This document shows positions 11,301 through 21,445 of a DNA stretch of 64,000 nt, one piece after another. The notes beneath the pieces were generated by a model. It made no database searches. It saw nothing but the letters and a program-made list of their open reading frames with translations, and was not told where the DNA came from. Position 1 is the first letter of the stretch. The number at the start of each line of letters is the position of its first letter. Source of the DNA: Symbiodinium natans (taxonomy: Eukaryota > Sar > Dinophyceae > Suessiales > Symbiodiniaceae); NCBI GenBank assembly GCA_905221605.1, contig CAJNDS010000779.1:1314001-1378000 (forward strand), read 5' to 3'. Both the position numbers and the translations under genes were made by a program.

Positions 11301-13456
11301 GAAGCAAGGTGTGTGTAAGGCACTGTGCAGTTCATCTGAGGACGTTCCCTTTTATAGCAACACTCGCCTTGGGAATTTAAGGGTGTTCCTGAACTATCAG
11401 TAGGATTCCTTTTCGCAGTTAGAGTTTACCTTCATCAAGAAGTGATCATTGGAGCCTTTGGGGATGCAGATGTCCGAGCTTTGGGAGACCTTCTCCTTCA
11501 ATCGACAGAAGTCACACCTTCGGGTCGTCTTTACAATCCTGCTCGGCGTGCGTCCTCCGGCTCCCCTTTCAGCCTGGTCCTGTTTCTTGCTCGTGGACTT
11601 TTGTCCTGCGGCTTGTCCTCCTGCCGGTCCTTTTCGCGCGGCCCTTCATCCCTGTGGTAGTTTTTGCGTATCCTCCGTCGGACGCCTCTTTTCGGCGCCG
11701 CTTCTCAGCGTGCTCCTGATGCCTGAGCTTCCCGCGTCCGGTCTCTTACTCTCCTGCTCGGGCTCTACTATGGCTTCAAAACCCCAAAAGTTTAGAAAAC
11801 TATAATCCCTATATTGCCCTTATAAGGAAGAATGTCTTTACTTTTTTGGGGGTTCTTAAGCAATTGGTAGGGTTTAGGGTTGCCCATTGTGGCAAGATGG
11901 GTTATTCGGGCAGCTTATTCTGGGAAGTGGGCTGTGGGGGAGTTCAGTTTGAAGCCCCAGATGTGGTGAGTTCGCCCTGACTGGACAGAGAGCCTGGCAG
12001 CCTTGCCTGCCAGGTGCGAGTGTAGGTGCTGAGCTGCGGCATCAGCAAACCCGAAACCCGAAACCCTAAACCGTGCGAGAGTCGAAACCCCGCAGAAACT
12101 TTGAACCTAAAACCCTAAAACATGCTAAAACAGTGTGAGAGTCGAAAACATGCTAAAACCCTGAACCCGAAACCCTAAACCCAGGCTTGCAATGCTGCTT
12201 GCGGGTTTGGCCCACCTCCATGGCTCTGGCGTGGTGCACCTTGGGTGTTTTTCTGGCAAGCCGCTGTCCGGAAGCCCTTTCAATCAACCCAGAACTTACC
12301 CTGATACTAGTATGCCCTATTAAGGTATACTAGTATCAAGGTAAGTTCTGAGTTAGCCTAATCACCCTACACCCTAAGTATCCCCTGTATGCCCTCCACC
12401 CCAACATGCAGCGCAAGGCATCGCGACCTCAAGCCGCCGAACATCCTGGTGGACGCTGGCCTCAGAGGATTCATAGCTCCGGGGGGGCCGAGGGATGGAA
12501 TGAGGTACCCTTTCTAGTCCCTTGTTGGGTATATATATATATATAGAGGGCTCTGATTCCCTACTAAGAACCAGGGGGAGGGCTAGTTACATGGTCCCTT
12601 AATATGGTCCCGTACCTTCTTGAAAGGGTTCTGAATTATGGGCCCTCGGGTTTTACAAGGTTTCGAAGGGCTGCAAAATTAGGGGTTCCCTTTTAAGGGC
12701 CCATCGGATGGGACCATGTAGCTACCCTAAGAAAAGCGGCCTCCCTAAACCCTAAACCCTAAACAGGCCCTAAACCCTAAACCCTAAACGCTACACCCTA
12801 CCGGAGCCTGGCACACATGCTGCCATGCGAAGCCAGGTTTTCAAGAGTCTTGCAGTTTGGGGACGGGTTTGGGGTTCACGAGGTCTCGGCTCTGTAGGCC
12901 AGGCTGTGCTTTGAAGGAGTGCGGTGGAGGCTTGCAAGTTAAATATCAAGTTCGGTTTATGGTTTAGGCAACCCGACACACAAACGCCCAACTTTTTGGT
13001 TTAGGGTTAAGGGTTAAGAGTTTAGGCAGCCCGACATACCAAAAACGAAGCCGCCGTCCGCCAGAGTGGGAGTTGACAGAGCCTCTTGGCAAACAGCCGG
13101 GCATCGGTTAGGACTGTTGTCAATCTATCTCTCTGATCTACCCATTCCTCTCGCAAACTAAGACTTCGAGGATGCCTACTAACTCATCCTTAGAAATGAG
13201 CGCCCCAAACCCGAAGCCCCCCAAAACCTGAACGCCCAAACCCAGCCGAGGATGGCGTAAGCGGCCAGCTCAAGCTGGCGGATTTTGGGTCGGCAAGGCG
13301 CCAATAAAGTTTCAAGGTTTGGAGTTTTGGAGAGAGCGAGACAGAGAGAGAGAGAGAGAGAGAGGGTTCATAACATCGCGGGCCGGTTTTCTTTCCGACT
13401 GAACTTGGGACTCGCGCGGTTCTGGGGGCAGCCCTCTTTCGGGAGGGTTAAGCGTG

Positions 13457-13490
<34 letters not shown>

Positions 13491-16400
13491 TCAGGGTTTA
13501 GGGTTTTAGGATTTGGGGGTCTAGGGGTTTAGGGGTTGGGGGTCTAGGGTTTAGGTTTACGGTTTATGGAGGGTCTGGGGGGTTGGAGGGGTGGGGTGGG
13601 CAGGCGAAATAGGTGATTGCAGGGATGCTGGGGATAACAATGTTCAGGTCTTATCATGTTATTGTTTTGGTTATTCTTGCTGACTTTGTTACTCTTATGT
13701 TTTGACTTAATGTGGGTAACGATTGTTTTCTATCCATACCCCTATTCGCTTTATTGTCGTTACGATTCTTAATGCTGTTACTGATAGTACTCTTTGCTAG
13801 CATGTCATCAACATGGAGTTTTAGGGTAAAGCAAGGGACCATGCAGGGGGAACCCCTGACTACGTTTAAAGGCTGCGGTCCCTGCACACCGCCACCCCCC
13901 TCCCCCCCGCACCCAATAGAAACCCAATAGAAAAGCCGGCAGAAGCCTCCCACATGCGATTCAGAGTTTGACGGTCACGGTTCACTTGGGGCAAGGGCCC
14001 CTAGGGCCCCCAAGGGCTCGTATCAGGATGGGCCAATGTTGAAGTTCATCTCAGGGGGGCCCGGCTTTCAACACAAGCAGCCCCTCAGCCACTGAGTTCG
14101 GGGCCCCTTGAGTGGGGTGATTTAGGGTTTAGGGTTCAGGGTTCCGGGCACAGAAGCGGCCTGCAGTAGAAACTCTTGAGCCCAAAAAAGGGAGAGATGC
14201 AGAACACTGAACAGAAAAAGATTGCCGACTATTGCTTGAGCTACTACTTGTCTTGATCGACTTCTTATGTTGAAACAGGGCATGATCAGTTATGAAGGGG
14301 TATGGGGCTCCTGGGCTCCGCTGGGCTCTCCCCAAAAGCTGGTCGGTTGAGGGGTTGGGTTTCGGGTTTTGGGGTTTCGGATTTAGGGTTTTGGGTTTAG
14401 GGTTTGGGGGGTTGTTTAGTGTCGAGTGTTTAGGGTTTAGGGTTCAGGCCATGTTTGGGGGATTTTGGGGGTTACATCTGAAGCTTTCCCCCTGACCTGG
14501 GCGATATGTCCCCTAGTCCAGGTATGTACCTGAACCGGCAGGGGGTTCAGCTAGCCCTTGGAAAACCCCCAAACCTTGCCCCTTGAACTACTTCACCGCA
14601 CCCGAAACCTTACACTGCAAAAACAAAGGTTTTGGGCGTTGTGAAGTAGTTCCTCGAAACAAGAACCCTAAGCCCGACACCCCACCACCTGAACCCCAAG
14701 CCCTAAGCCCTAAGCCCTAAACCCTAAACCCTAAACCCTAAACCCTAAACCCCCCACCCACCTGGCCTTGTGGGAGGTTCGTCCCAGGCACTCCGGAGAC
14801 TCCAGAGGCAAGCGCCAGCTCCGGCGATGGCCTGATCCTGGGGCGCAGCTAAGGGCCTCTCTTTAACTGGGCTTTGGAGTACTATACTTTAATCTTTTTT
14901 TTGGTTTTGGGTTCCCATCATAGCTACTTATACCTAAAAAGTATATTACTTTTTTTCTGGGTCTACTCCAGAGGTAGGTTAAGGGCTCAGTCAGAAAAGG
15001 GCCTAGGCTTCAGGGTTTCAGAAGGGTTTTAGGGTTCAAAAGCAGGGGGGCTTTTCAAAAGGGTTTAGGGAGGGGCACTTCCGAGCAGACGCCTTACTCC
15101 TACTTACTTGGGGGGAGGAGTCCTCTGTTTCTGTTCGTGCATGGGCCCAATTTCTCTGCAGCTTGAAGGGCTCGATTTGCTTTATCCCGAAATGCGTAAT
15201 GCCGGGTAGTCATGCTTGCAGAAAGTTCTTCTTGAGCGCGGCGCTCATTAGAGACGGAGGGGTTGATCTGCGCTTCCTCCTCAGGTCTTGTTGTTGTTAA
15301 GGCACCTTGATGGCTCGATAGGTGTCCTTGAACGTGTCGGTGAACGCATATCAATAACTCCAAGGCCTGACCCGAGGCTCAGCTTTGTCGCTAGCAATCT
15401 TGAGATGCCCTAAAACCCAGAGAAAGATAGCCTTGCGCGTGCTGGCTGAGCTCCGGTTTGCTCGCGGGACAGCGCACAGTGCTGAGTGATCCTGTTCACC
15501 CCGAAAGCCTCTGAAGCCTCCCAAAGCCCCTCAGAAACCCCCAAAATACCCAAAAAACCTATGCCAACTCAACGCCCGGATGAACCATGCCTTTCCATGA
15601 TGAGGATGACACGGGATGTGTGCACTCGGTGGTACAAGTCCCCCGAGATGCTGCTCCTGGGGCGTTAAGTGGCAAGTGTGGGTGTTCGTTCATCTGGCCT
15701 TTTGACAGGGGATCACAACCTTGCCTGCATCAGTAATGCAAGATTACTGGTATTATTACTATTATTACAATTATTACTGTTATTATGATGATTATTACAA
15801 TGACTATAATTATTCACATTGTTATTAATATTGTTAGTGTTTTCATTTTTCTACTTTTTTACAATTTGGCCCTAGGCTTTAGTTTGAATGTTCAAAGAGA
15901 CTGTCTAGGTTTGGCTCTGTGGACTACTCCTTTGGCAGCTTGGTGGCACGAAGAGCCGTGAGGGAGGATGTCATGGTTCTTGGCATAAGGCATAAGGTAA
16001 GACATTCAAACTCTGAAGGGATCATGTCAACGATTTTTGGGTCATTTGTAGCAAGCTTGCACGCTGGACTCACCAGCCCACTCCCTTGCAAGGTTTGCTT
16101 CCGGTTTCAAGAAGCCCGCCAAGACTGCGCACGCACTGCCTAGCCCCGAATACTAAAGCCCAGTGGTAGTGTACATGAAAGCAATCGGTTTCTAAATCCC
16201 GCAGCGCGGACCCAGCCTAATCTATCCCCGATACTGCATGTTCTCCCCTCTCCTCCCTTCCCTAAACCCTGAACCCTAAACCCTAAACCCCAAACCCTAA
16301 ACCCTAAACGAAACCCTAAGCCAGAATGAACAGGCGTGGATCTCTGGGCCACTGGCTGCACGTTTGCGGAGCTTGTCTCGGTGGCCGGTGACGCGCTGTT

Positions 16401-17119
16401 CCCAGGACCACTAATTTGCCCTAAACCCTAAACCCCAAACCCCAAACCCCAAACCCCAAACCCTAAACCCTAAACCCTAAACCCTAAACCCTAAACCCTA
16501 AACCCTAAACCCTAAACCCTAAACCCTCACTCGAAACCCTAAACCCTATATTGCCCTTAATCAAGAATATCATTTTTGTATTTTTCCGGGGTTCTCAAGC
16601 AGCTGGTAGAGGAGGGAGCGACCTGGAGCAGCTTTGCCTCATCTTCCAGGCGCCGGCACGACCCTGACCCCGAAGGTTTAGGGTTTAGGGTTTAGGGTTT
16701 AGGGTTTAGGGTTTAGGGTTCTAGCAACCAAGACCGGCTGACTGCGCCGCGCTCATGCCCAAAAAAGCTGTGACAGTGGTTTTGGTGTGAATCTTGGGTT
16801 TTCTGAGGAGGCAGTACGTAGGAGTCTGAAAGTTATTACGTCTGAGATGTCCTCGAACTGTCCCTGCGGAGTGTTCTTCGGTAGCAACAGTGCGTGTGGT
16901 CAGAAAACTCGAAAGCCAAACCTTCCTGGATGAGGCACTCGGAACGCCAGACGAGGGTGATTGGCTCCTAGCCCGCGTTGGACCTGCCTGCACTTCGCGG
17001 GTGACAGGATGTGAAGAGGGAATGAGGCCTTAAAAGAGCCAGCAGTGGGTCATACCATGATGAAGGGGACCTCCCTCACTCTCTCTCTCTCTCGCTCTCT
17101 CTCTCTCTCGCTCTCTCTC

Positions 17120-17150
<31 letters not shown>

Positions 17151-19896
17151 GTCCCTTTCTATCTCTTTCTTAAACTCTCAAATCTCACTCTCTCACGCTC
17201 TCACACAGTCGCTGGGTCACTCTGCCTTGAGCACACAGCGAGCTCACCTGGGTTCCCGTGCCCAGCCAAGGCCGGAGCTGCGTTGCTTCGCCAGCAGATG
17301 GAGACTGCTTTCCATGCTTAGAAGGTGGTCTATCTTGGAAATCTGTCAACATATATACGTTGAAGAGAGTCGTAAGACTTGAGTTGCATTCTACTGTATA
17401 CATCCGAAATAGTCATCATCATCATCGTTACCATAAAAATATGATAAACAATGGTTGAAATCAACTCCAGGAAGCCATGGCTTGCCATAGCCAACGAATA
17501 GATTTCCCCATGCCGTGCGGTCGGTTCTCTTAAGTGATGGTCCTTCTTAAAGTTTAGGGTTCAGGGTTTAGGGTTTAGGGTTTAGGGTTTAGGGGTACCC
17601 GAAATAAGAGGGGCCGCCTTAGATTAAGGACCCCAAAAAGGCCCCAATGACGCAAGCGGAGGGGGGAAGAGGTGGTGGGAGGGAACGTTTCCGTTGGCCG
17701 GAGTGCACCTCAGGCCGTCCACTCACCCAAAAAGGACCATATTTCAGAGAAGTGACCATCTGCGCTCTTAACCGTGACATTGTGCTTCCTTTTGCGTTGC
17801 AGCGTGAAGGCGAGCAAGTCTCCTACACCTAGATACTACCCTAACCTAACAAGTCTTGTAAAGCTGACGCCCGTAAACCCGTGACCTCGGGAGTCTGCCA
17901 AGTCAAGCCACAAAAGCCCACTGCTGTAGGGCTGTTCTCAAGACTGCTGGTAGTGGGTCAGGGGCTTTAGGGTTTAGGGGTGCAGCTTCTTCGGCAGATC
18001 CGGCTGCCTGGCATCGCCGGGTCTCTTGGAGTCACCAAGGACAGCTCCCGGACTACCACAAGGTTTCCTTCAAGCCACGTGCGCCAGGGCCTCAAACCAT
18101 GGGTGCGTTTGCCTCTGTGACGCAAGACATGGGGGGACGGCCTTGAAGTGTCCTGAGCAAGGCATTTGAAGTACACAACTTCTTTTTTGGGCGTAGCTGT
18201 CATACGAATGGCACGGCCCCCTGCTTGGACAATTTTTCTGCAAAGGACAGAACCAAACGATGAACGCGCAAAGTCGGCACCGCGGAGAGGCTGGGGGGTT
18301 GGGGGCGGGCGGCGTATCAACGACTCGAAACCTCAGTTTTTGACACTTTTCTGTCTGATGACGACGGGAGTTGAAGCAGGAAGCGCATCCCCGCCACAGT
18401 GGGGTTGAACGATTCAAGACATGGCATCAACAGACCAGCCCGCGAAGGTCTAAACTAGTCTAAGCCTAAGCAAACCGTAACAAACCCCAACCTTCTTTGC
18501 CTGGGTAGGCCCTTGGGGTATTTTATATATTCCCTTATTGGGTTTAAGAGGGTCACATGTAGGAATATTGTTCAGAGGGTTCACAGGGCCATTGCAGTTG
18601 CATGTGCACCATGCTTGGCTGGCAATCCCAAGACAAGCGAGAAAAAATAAGGAGCCCGCTCTCCCCATATTCCCATTCTGAGGAAGGGAAACCTTCAACC
18701 CTAAACCGGAGTCCCCGCAGCGCGCGCGAGAGCTGGGCGAGAGCTGGGCGGGTGGTGCCAAAAAAAGCGGGCCGGGAGTCGGCCTACGCCGGTATATTTC
18801 ATGGTTCTCAGCAGAGGATGAGGGTTTAGGTTTTAGGGTTCAGGGGAATCCTTTCAAGTTAAGGTGTATACATAGGGGGATGTAAGGTACCAAATTCCCC
18901 ATATTTCCTACTAAGAACCAGGGGGAATATTCATTTGCCCAGCACAACAGTTCTCTGGGAGATTATAATAATATTTCCGATGTGTTCTGGCTGAGACTTC
19001 CGCTTTGAAGGTCCGAGCCCTTGACCAGCGGTCTATCCTGCAATACTCAGGCCAAATCGACCAGACTTGGCGCCCTTGGCATCTGCCTCCGTTTCCTGGA
19101 ACGCAGTCTTCAGGGTTCACCAGCAGAGGTCGCACATTTCCGGATGACTTCGGACTTGCATTTGGGGTGAGTTTGGTTTGTAAGTTAGGTGTGTTAAGAA
19201 CACATGTGCGTGATGAAGCTTCCTGGCCTCAAAGTCCATTTCTCAAGCAAAGCCACGTGGTTCAGAGACTTGCAAGTACTGCAGCCCTGGGAATGGGGAG
19301 TCATGCTGCGGCCGGTATAGGTTTAGGGTTTAGGAGTTCAGAAGTTCCCCCGAATGCCCTGGCACAAGAAGCATGCCTGTGTACCAAGCTTTCCACGTCT
19401 CAACCCTGAAGCCGGCAAGCTTACCTAACCAACTCCTGCTGCAAAAACACCATCGTGACTTGCATAGCTGCATAGTACAGACCCAAATCCCTGAAAAGAT
19501 TTCTAGAACCTGAAAGCCCCAAAATGCTATCGAGCTCCAGGCACAGGACCTGTTGTGGTCCTTCCTGCGCCTGAACCCGCGGCAACGCTTGGGGGCTCGC
19601 GAGGTGCGCGTTCGGGTTTCGGGTTTAGGAGTCAGGGTCTGAGGTTTAGGGTTTAGGGCCTTTAGGGTTTGGGGCTACAGCGGCTTCAGGAAGAGGAACT
19701 GCTGGAGCTTTGGCTGAGCCTTCTGCATCTTCCATGCTGTTTTGTAAGGTTTTTTGTTGCAAGGTCTTTTGTCGCAAGACATGGCCAGGCGGAACGAACA
19801 CCAGGTGCCATGAGTGAGACCCATTGTGCCAGGCTCGGGCCCACGAGTTCTTCTTGGGCGGCGCTGAGGCCGTGCCGGCGCAAGCGATCGTCGCAG
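8293..19896 (+). CDS. CDK20/CCRK-like CMGC protein kinase, split gene (overview)
   Basis: Serine/threonine protein kinase assembled from 13 exon candidates. In order they give the glycine loop with the VAVK lysine, HENIIELLE, the alpha-E helix, HRDLKPPN, DFGSAR, TRWYKSPE, GVDLWATGC, DLEQLCLIF, LPDYHKVSF, RLNPRQRL and AHEFF. GVDLW, DLEQLC, LPDYxKxSF and the DLLxxFL...RQR segment resemble CDK20 (cell-cycle-related kinase) more than CDK1/2. The catalytic Lys, HRD Asp, KPPN Asn and DFG Asp are all present, so activity is expected. The T-loop between DFG and SPE is unusually short. Codon phase carries correctly over most junctions with AG|G acceptors and GT, GC or GA donors. The first exon, the alpha-C helix and subdomain V were not found, and about six residues seem missing before GVDLW. 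A C-terminal exon probably follows 19896. The CMGC kinase call is firm; the CDK20 subclass is less certain. Confidence 0.85.
8391..8446 (+). repeat. TTTAGGG array abutting kinase exon
   Basis: Eight exact units starting within ten bases of the exon that encodes VAVK, at the 5' end of the intron. Confidence 0.95.
9077..9158 (+). repeat. TTTAGGG array
   Basis: About twelve exact tandem units inside a kinase intron. Confidence 0.95.
9634..9697 (+). CDS. Kinase exon: HENIIELLE (subdomain IV)
   Basis: The acceptor GAG|GCCAC follows CCCTAAACT. The frame reads HENIIELLEHSVEPGGVMAI. HENIIxLLE is the beta-4 region of CMGC kinases. A GA donor (CT|GATCC) fits the expected change of strand. Subdomain V is expected in the next exon, which was not identified. 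Confidence 0.8.
9738..9820 (+). repeat. GTTTAGGG/TTTAGGG array
   Basis: Seven eight-base GTTTAGGG units followed by seven-base units, in a kinase intron. Confidence 0.9.
10112..10190. repeat. Interspersed element, family D
   Basis: Contains TTTACGAAAATAGGGGACCC, AATAGTAGGATTCCCTTAT and AAGGACCCCAATAAGGTACC. Relatives lie at 23195, 34414, 44378, 48349 and 63775. The ends are roughly inverted (GGGGACC and GGTACCCC). Confidence 0.75.
11780..11872. repeat. Interspersed element, family I
   Basis: Contains TATAATCCCTATATTGCCCT and TTTTTTGGGGGTTCTTAAGC then AATTGGTAG. Relatives lie at 16545, 38895, 44815 and 62120. Confidence 0.65.
12185..12235 (+). CDS. Kinase exon: alpha-E helix
   Basis: AG|G acceptor after AACCCTAAACCC. 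The frame reads LAMLLAGLAHLHGSGVV, the helix that leads into the catalytic loop (compare QMLLKGxxxCHxxxIVHRD in CDKs). It ends GT|GC, a GC donor, leaving two bases of a valine codon that the next exon completes. Confidence 0.88.
12418..12454 (+). CDS. Kinase exon: HRDLKPPN catalytic loop
   Basis: The acceptor AAG|G restores GTG (Val) and then reads HRDLKPPNILVD. HRD holds the catalytic aspartate and the N of KPPN binds magnesium. The exon is only 37 bp and ends in phase 0 at a GC donor (GAC|GCTGG). Confidence 0.93.
12491..12574. repeat. Inverted-repeat element, family C
   Basis: GGAATGAGGTACCC on the left and GATTCCCTACTAAGAACCAG on the right, with an AT microsatellite in the loop. Relatives lie at 7030, 18856, 23751, 28835, 34250, 34693 and 54056. 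Confidence 0.7.
13251..13297 (+). CDS. Kinase exon: DFG motif
   Basis: GAG|GATGG acceptor, phase 0. Reads DGVSGQLKLADFGSAR, with the magnesium-binding DFG. Ends AAG|GCGCC, a GC donor, with the Arg codon split AG|G and completed by the next exon. Confidence 0.93.
13335..13488. repeat. Two GA tracts bracketing a shared 90-bp core
   Basis: (GA)n, then a core with TTCTGGGGGCAGCCCTCTTT and GGGTTAAGCGTGCG, then (GA)n. The same arrangement with a related core is found at 36371-36463. Confidence 0.75.
14868..14980 (+). repeat. Interspersed element, family F, copy 2
   Basis: Same sequence as 2741-2850 from GGGCTTTGGAGTACTATACT to ACTCCAGAGGTAGGTT, inside a kinase intron. Confidence 0.8.
15605..15663 (+). 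CDS. Kinase exon: activation segment, TRWYKSPE
   Basis: GAG|G acceptor completes the Arg codon, then MTRDVCTRWYKSPEMLLLG. TRWY(R/K)xPE is the P+1 loop signature of CDK/MAPK-type kinases. It ends at a GT donor (GGC|GTTAAG). The segment from DFG to SPE is about ten residues shorter than in typical CDKs, although the phase is correct. Confidence 0.92.
16334..16405 (+). CDS. Kinase exon: GVDLWATGC (subdomain IX)
   Basis: ACAG|GCGTGG acceptor. Reads VDLWATGCTFAELVSVAGDA then LFP. VDLWxxGCxxAEL is diagnostic for the CMGC C-lobe. It ends CCCAG|GACC, a GA donor, in phase 1. Compared with CDK20 about six residues are missing before VDLW, so a microexon may lie between 15664 and 16333; 16112-16126 (ARQD) is a speculative candidate. 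Confidence 0.92.
16421..16528 (-). repeat. CCCTAAA array with CCCCAAA variants
   Basis: About fifteen units just downstream of the GVDLW exon. Four consecutive CCCCAAA units suggest local spreading of a variant. Confidence 0.92.
16612..16649 (+). CDS. Kinase exon: DLEQLCLIF
   Basis: The acceptor AG|GA completes a glycine codon from the previous exon (G|GA), giving FPGGSDLEQLCLIFQ across the junction. CDK20 has DIEQLC at this place. It ends at a GC donor (CAG|GCGCC), phase 0. Confidence 0.9.
17076..17160. repeat. CT microsatellite
   Basis: About 80 bp of interrupted (CT)n, which could act as a long polypyrimidine tract in the intron. Confidence 0.9.
17662..17713 (+). CDS. Kinase exon candidate: RFRWPECTS
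   Basis: Phase 0 from an AG|G acceptor. RFRWPECTS fits the conserved WP that precedes LPDY in CDKs. It ends TCAG|GCCG, a GC donor, in phase 1, and joins the next exon to give WPECTSGQLPDY. The LGTP motif expected before it is replaced by a Gly/Arg-rich stretch, so the 5' half is doubtful. A competing reading is WSHQGQLPDY without this exon. Confidence 0.5.
18040..18080 (+). CDS. Kinase exon: LPDYHKVSF
   Basis: AAG|GACAG acceptor, then QLPDYHKVSFKPR and a GC donor. LPDYxKxSF is typical of CDK20 and other CDKs. The frame remains open 5' to about 17979 and 3' to about 18150, so both ends could be longer. Confidence 0.85.
18856..18913. repeat. Family C element, right arm
   Basis: Contains ACATAGGGGGATGTAAGGTA and CCCCATATTTCCTACTAAGA then ACCAG. 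The left arm is degraded. Confidence 0.5.
19342..19410 (+). CDS. Kinase exon candidate: FPRLNPE linker
   Basis: Reads FPRMPWHKKHACVPSFPRLN then PE, ending at a GC donor (GAA|GCCGG) in phase 0. Joined to the next exon it gives PRLNPEAQDLL, which aligns with the LPxxSPxALDLL segment of CDKs. The start is uncertain: an AG|A at 19342 fits the phase, and a TTTAG|G inside the neighbouring repeat (19334) does not. Confidence 0.65.
19541..19603 (+). CDS. Kinase exon: RLNPRQRL (subdomain XI)
   Basis: CCAG|G acceptor, phase 0. Reads AQDLLWSFLRLNPRQRLGAR then E, ending GAG|GTGCG. NPxxR is the conserved arginine site of subdomain XI. Confidence 0.92.
19833..19896 (+). CDS. Kinase exon: AHEFF end of C-lobe
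   Basis: CCAG|GCTCG acceptor, phase 0. Reads ARAHEFFLGGAEAVPAQAIV, the equivalent of the EALxHxFF end of CDKs. It ends with a GC donor in phase 1, so at least one more coding exon is expected downstream. Confidence 0.88.
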
Positions 19897-19911
19897 GCGG
19901 GGTTTAGGGGT

Positions 19912-20194
19912 TAGGGCCGCCGGCCTGGTCACAGGTGTGTGTAAGTTAGTGCGTTATGGTGTTTCATCATTGTTTTCCTTTTGCGTTTGTACTCGGTTCA
20001 TGTTTTATGATGAATTATTTTTCTGTTACGGTTTTGGGTTTGGGGTTTGGGGTTTAGGGTTTAGGGTTTAGCCGGCCTGGTCACAGGTGTATGTAAGTTC
20101 GTACGTTATGGTGTTTCATCAGTGTTTTTGTGTTTGCTTTTGTACTCTGTTCATGTTTTATGATGATTATTTCAGTGATATGAATTGCATTCTT
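19912..20194 (+). repeat. Tandem duplication split by telomere-type repeats
   Basis: GCCGGCCTGGTCACAGGTGT starts near 19917 and again near 20072. Both copies continue with TACGTTATGGTGTTTCATCA-like sequence and TTCATGTTTTATGATGA. TTTAGGG units stand before each copy, so the repeating unit is [TTTAGGG + about 120 bp]. It is non-coding as far as seen. Confidence 0.85.
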
Positions 20195-20943
20195 ACATCA
20201 TTGTGGAACATTTCAGAATGTTACAGAAAGAGAGATCGCACCTCGAAGCCTTAGAATCCCGATGCTATGTACCATCTGCGCACATCTGTGCTCTTCTCTA
20301 TGATCCTAAACCCTAAGCCCTAAACCCTAAACCCTAAACCCCCTACATGGGTCTGAGATTGCCCTGAGGCTTGGTAGCAGAGACAGGACACCACCAGGCT
20401 GAGACGAACGAGGGCAACCCAGATGCAAAGCCCTGAAGCCCCCCCCCCTCCCCCCCCCAAAAAAAAAAAACCCACGAGCCTAAACCCTAAACCCTAAACC
20501 CCAAACCCTAAACCCCCCCAAATCCCCCCCCAAATCCCCTGAAACGCACACCCTGGGCCCAAACCCAGTCTGAAAGCTAGGGTTTGCTTAGGGTTGAGGG
20601 CATGAAGCAGCTTCCAGGTTCAAAAGGGTTTAGGGTTTAGGGTTTAGGGTTTAGGGCTGCTACTGGAGATATAGATGAGGCTTCGGGCTCAAAGGCCGCT
20701 GCCTCGGGTGTGTGGGAGGGTTTGCTTTTGTGGATCAGGGGGACGGTGTGCTACATCCCTCTTGAGAATTATTTTTTGTTCATATCAAAACCCAAGAGGA
20801 TATGAAAAGTATCATTTTTTTTTAAGGTTTAGGGTTTAGGATTTAGCGTTTAGGGTTTAGGGTTTAGGGTTTAGGGTTTAGGGTTTCTAAGGGGAGTATA
20901 GTGTGTACCACCTTACCGAAGCAGTCTTTGGGGGGCATCCGAG

Positions 20944-20989
20944 GCTCCTTTTCGCCGATTGGCCTCAGCGAGTTCGGCTCGGACCACCT
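20944..20989 (+). CDS. Exon candidate, product unknown
   Basis: CCGAG|GCTCC acceptor, then SFSPIGLSEFGSDHL and a GA donor (CT|GATGTT). It could be a 3' exon of the kinase gene or start another gene. Confidence 0.38.
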
Positions 20990-21445
20990 GATGTTTTTGT
21001 TTTAGGGTTTAGGGCTAGGGTTTAGGGTTTAGGGTTTAGGTTAGTAGGCCAAAAACCCTAAACCCTTAAACCCTAAACCCTAAACCCCCTTGTCCCGGCG
21101 GAAGGGTGTAAAAAATCGCATGAAGAGATCAGCGTTTAGGGTTTAGGGTTTAGGGTGGTGTGGCTTTCCTGTTAGTCTTGCCCGGGTTCGCAGCATGTAG
21201 GGCTTGAGGTCTAGATCAGTTGATGCACTTTGAAAGCAAGCGTGCTTCTGGGTCTGCACACCCATAAAACCCTAAACCCTATAAACCCTAAACCCTAAGC
21301 CCTAAATTCATTGAGTAAAAGGTCAAGGGCTTCCAATGAGCTCTAAAGCATCGCTAGGACTGCAGTGGCTTCAGCTTTCCGGCCGCCGATGTCCTTGAGC
21401 GTGTGCCCATAGAGACCACCACCTGCGGGCCCCCCCGCGGCACCT

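Noticed and set aside
15919-16002. Frame with FGSVDYSFGSLVA resembling kinase subdomain IX
   Set aside because: A far better GVDLWATGCTFAEL exon exists at 16334. This one lacks the Trp and has a two-residue gap, so it is probably chance.
17979-18040. 5' extension of the LPDY exon (WSHQGQLPDY)
   Set aside because: The spacing W to LPDY is good, but none of the available acceptors keeps phase with the preceding exons. The RFRWPECTS exon joined at 18040 keeps phase. Not finally excluded.
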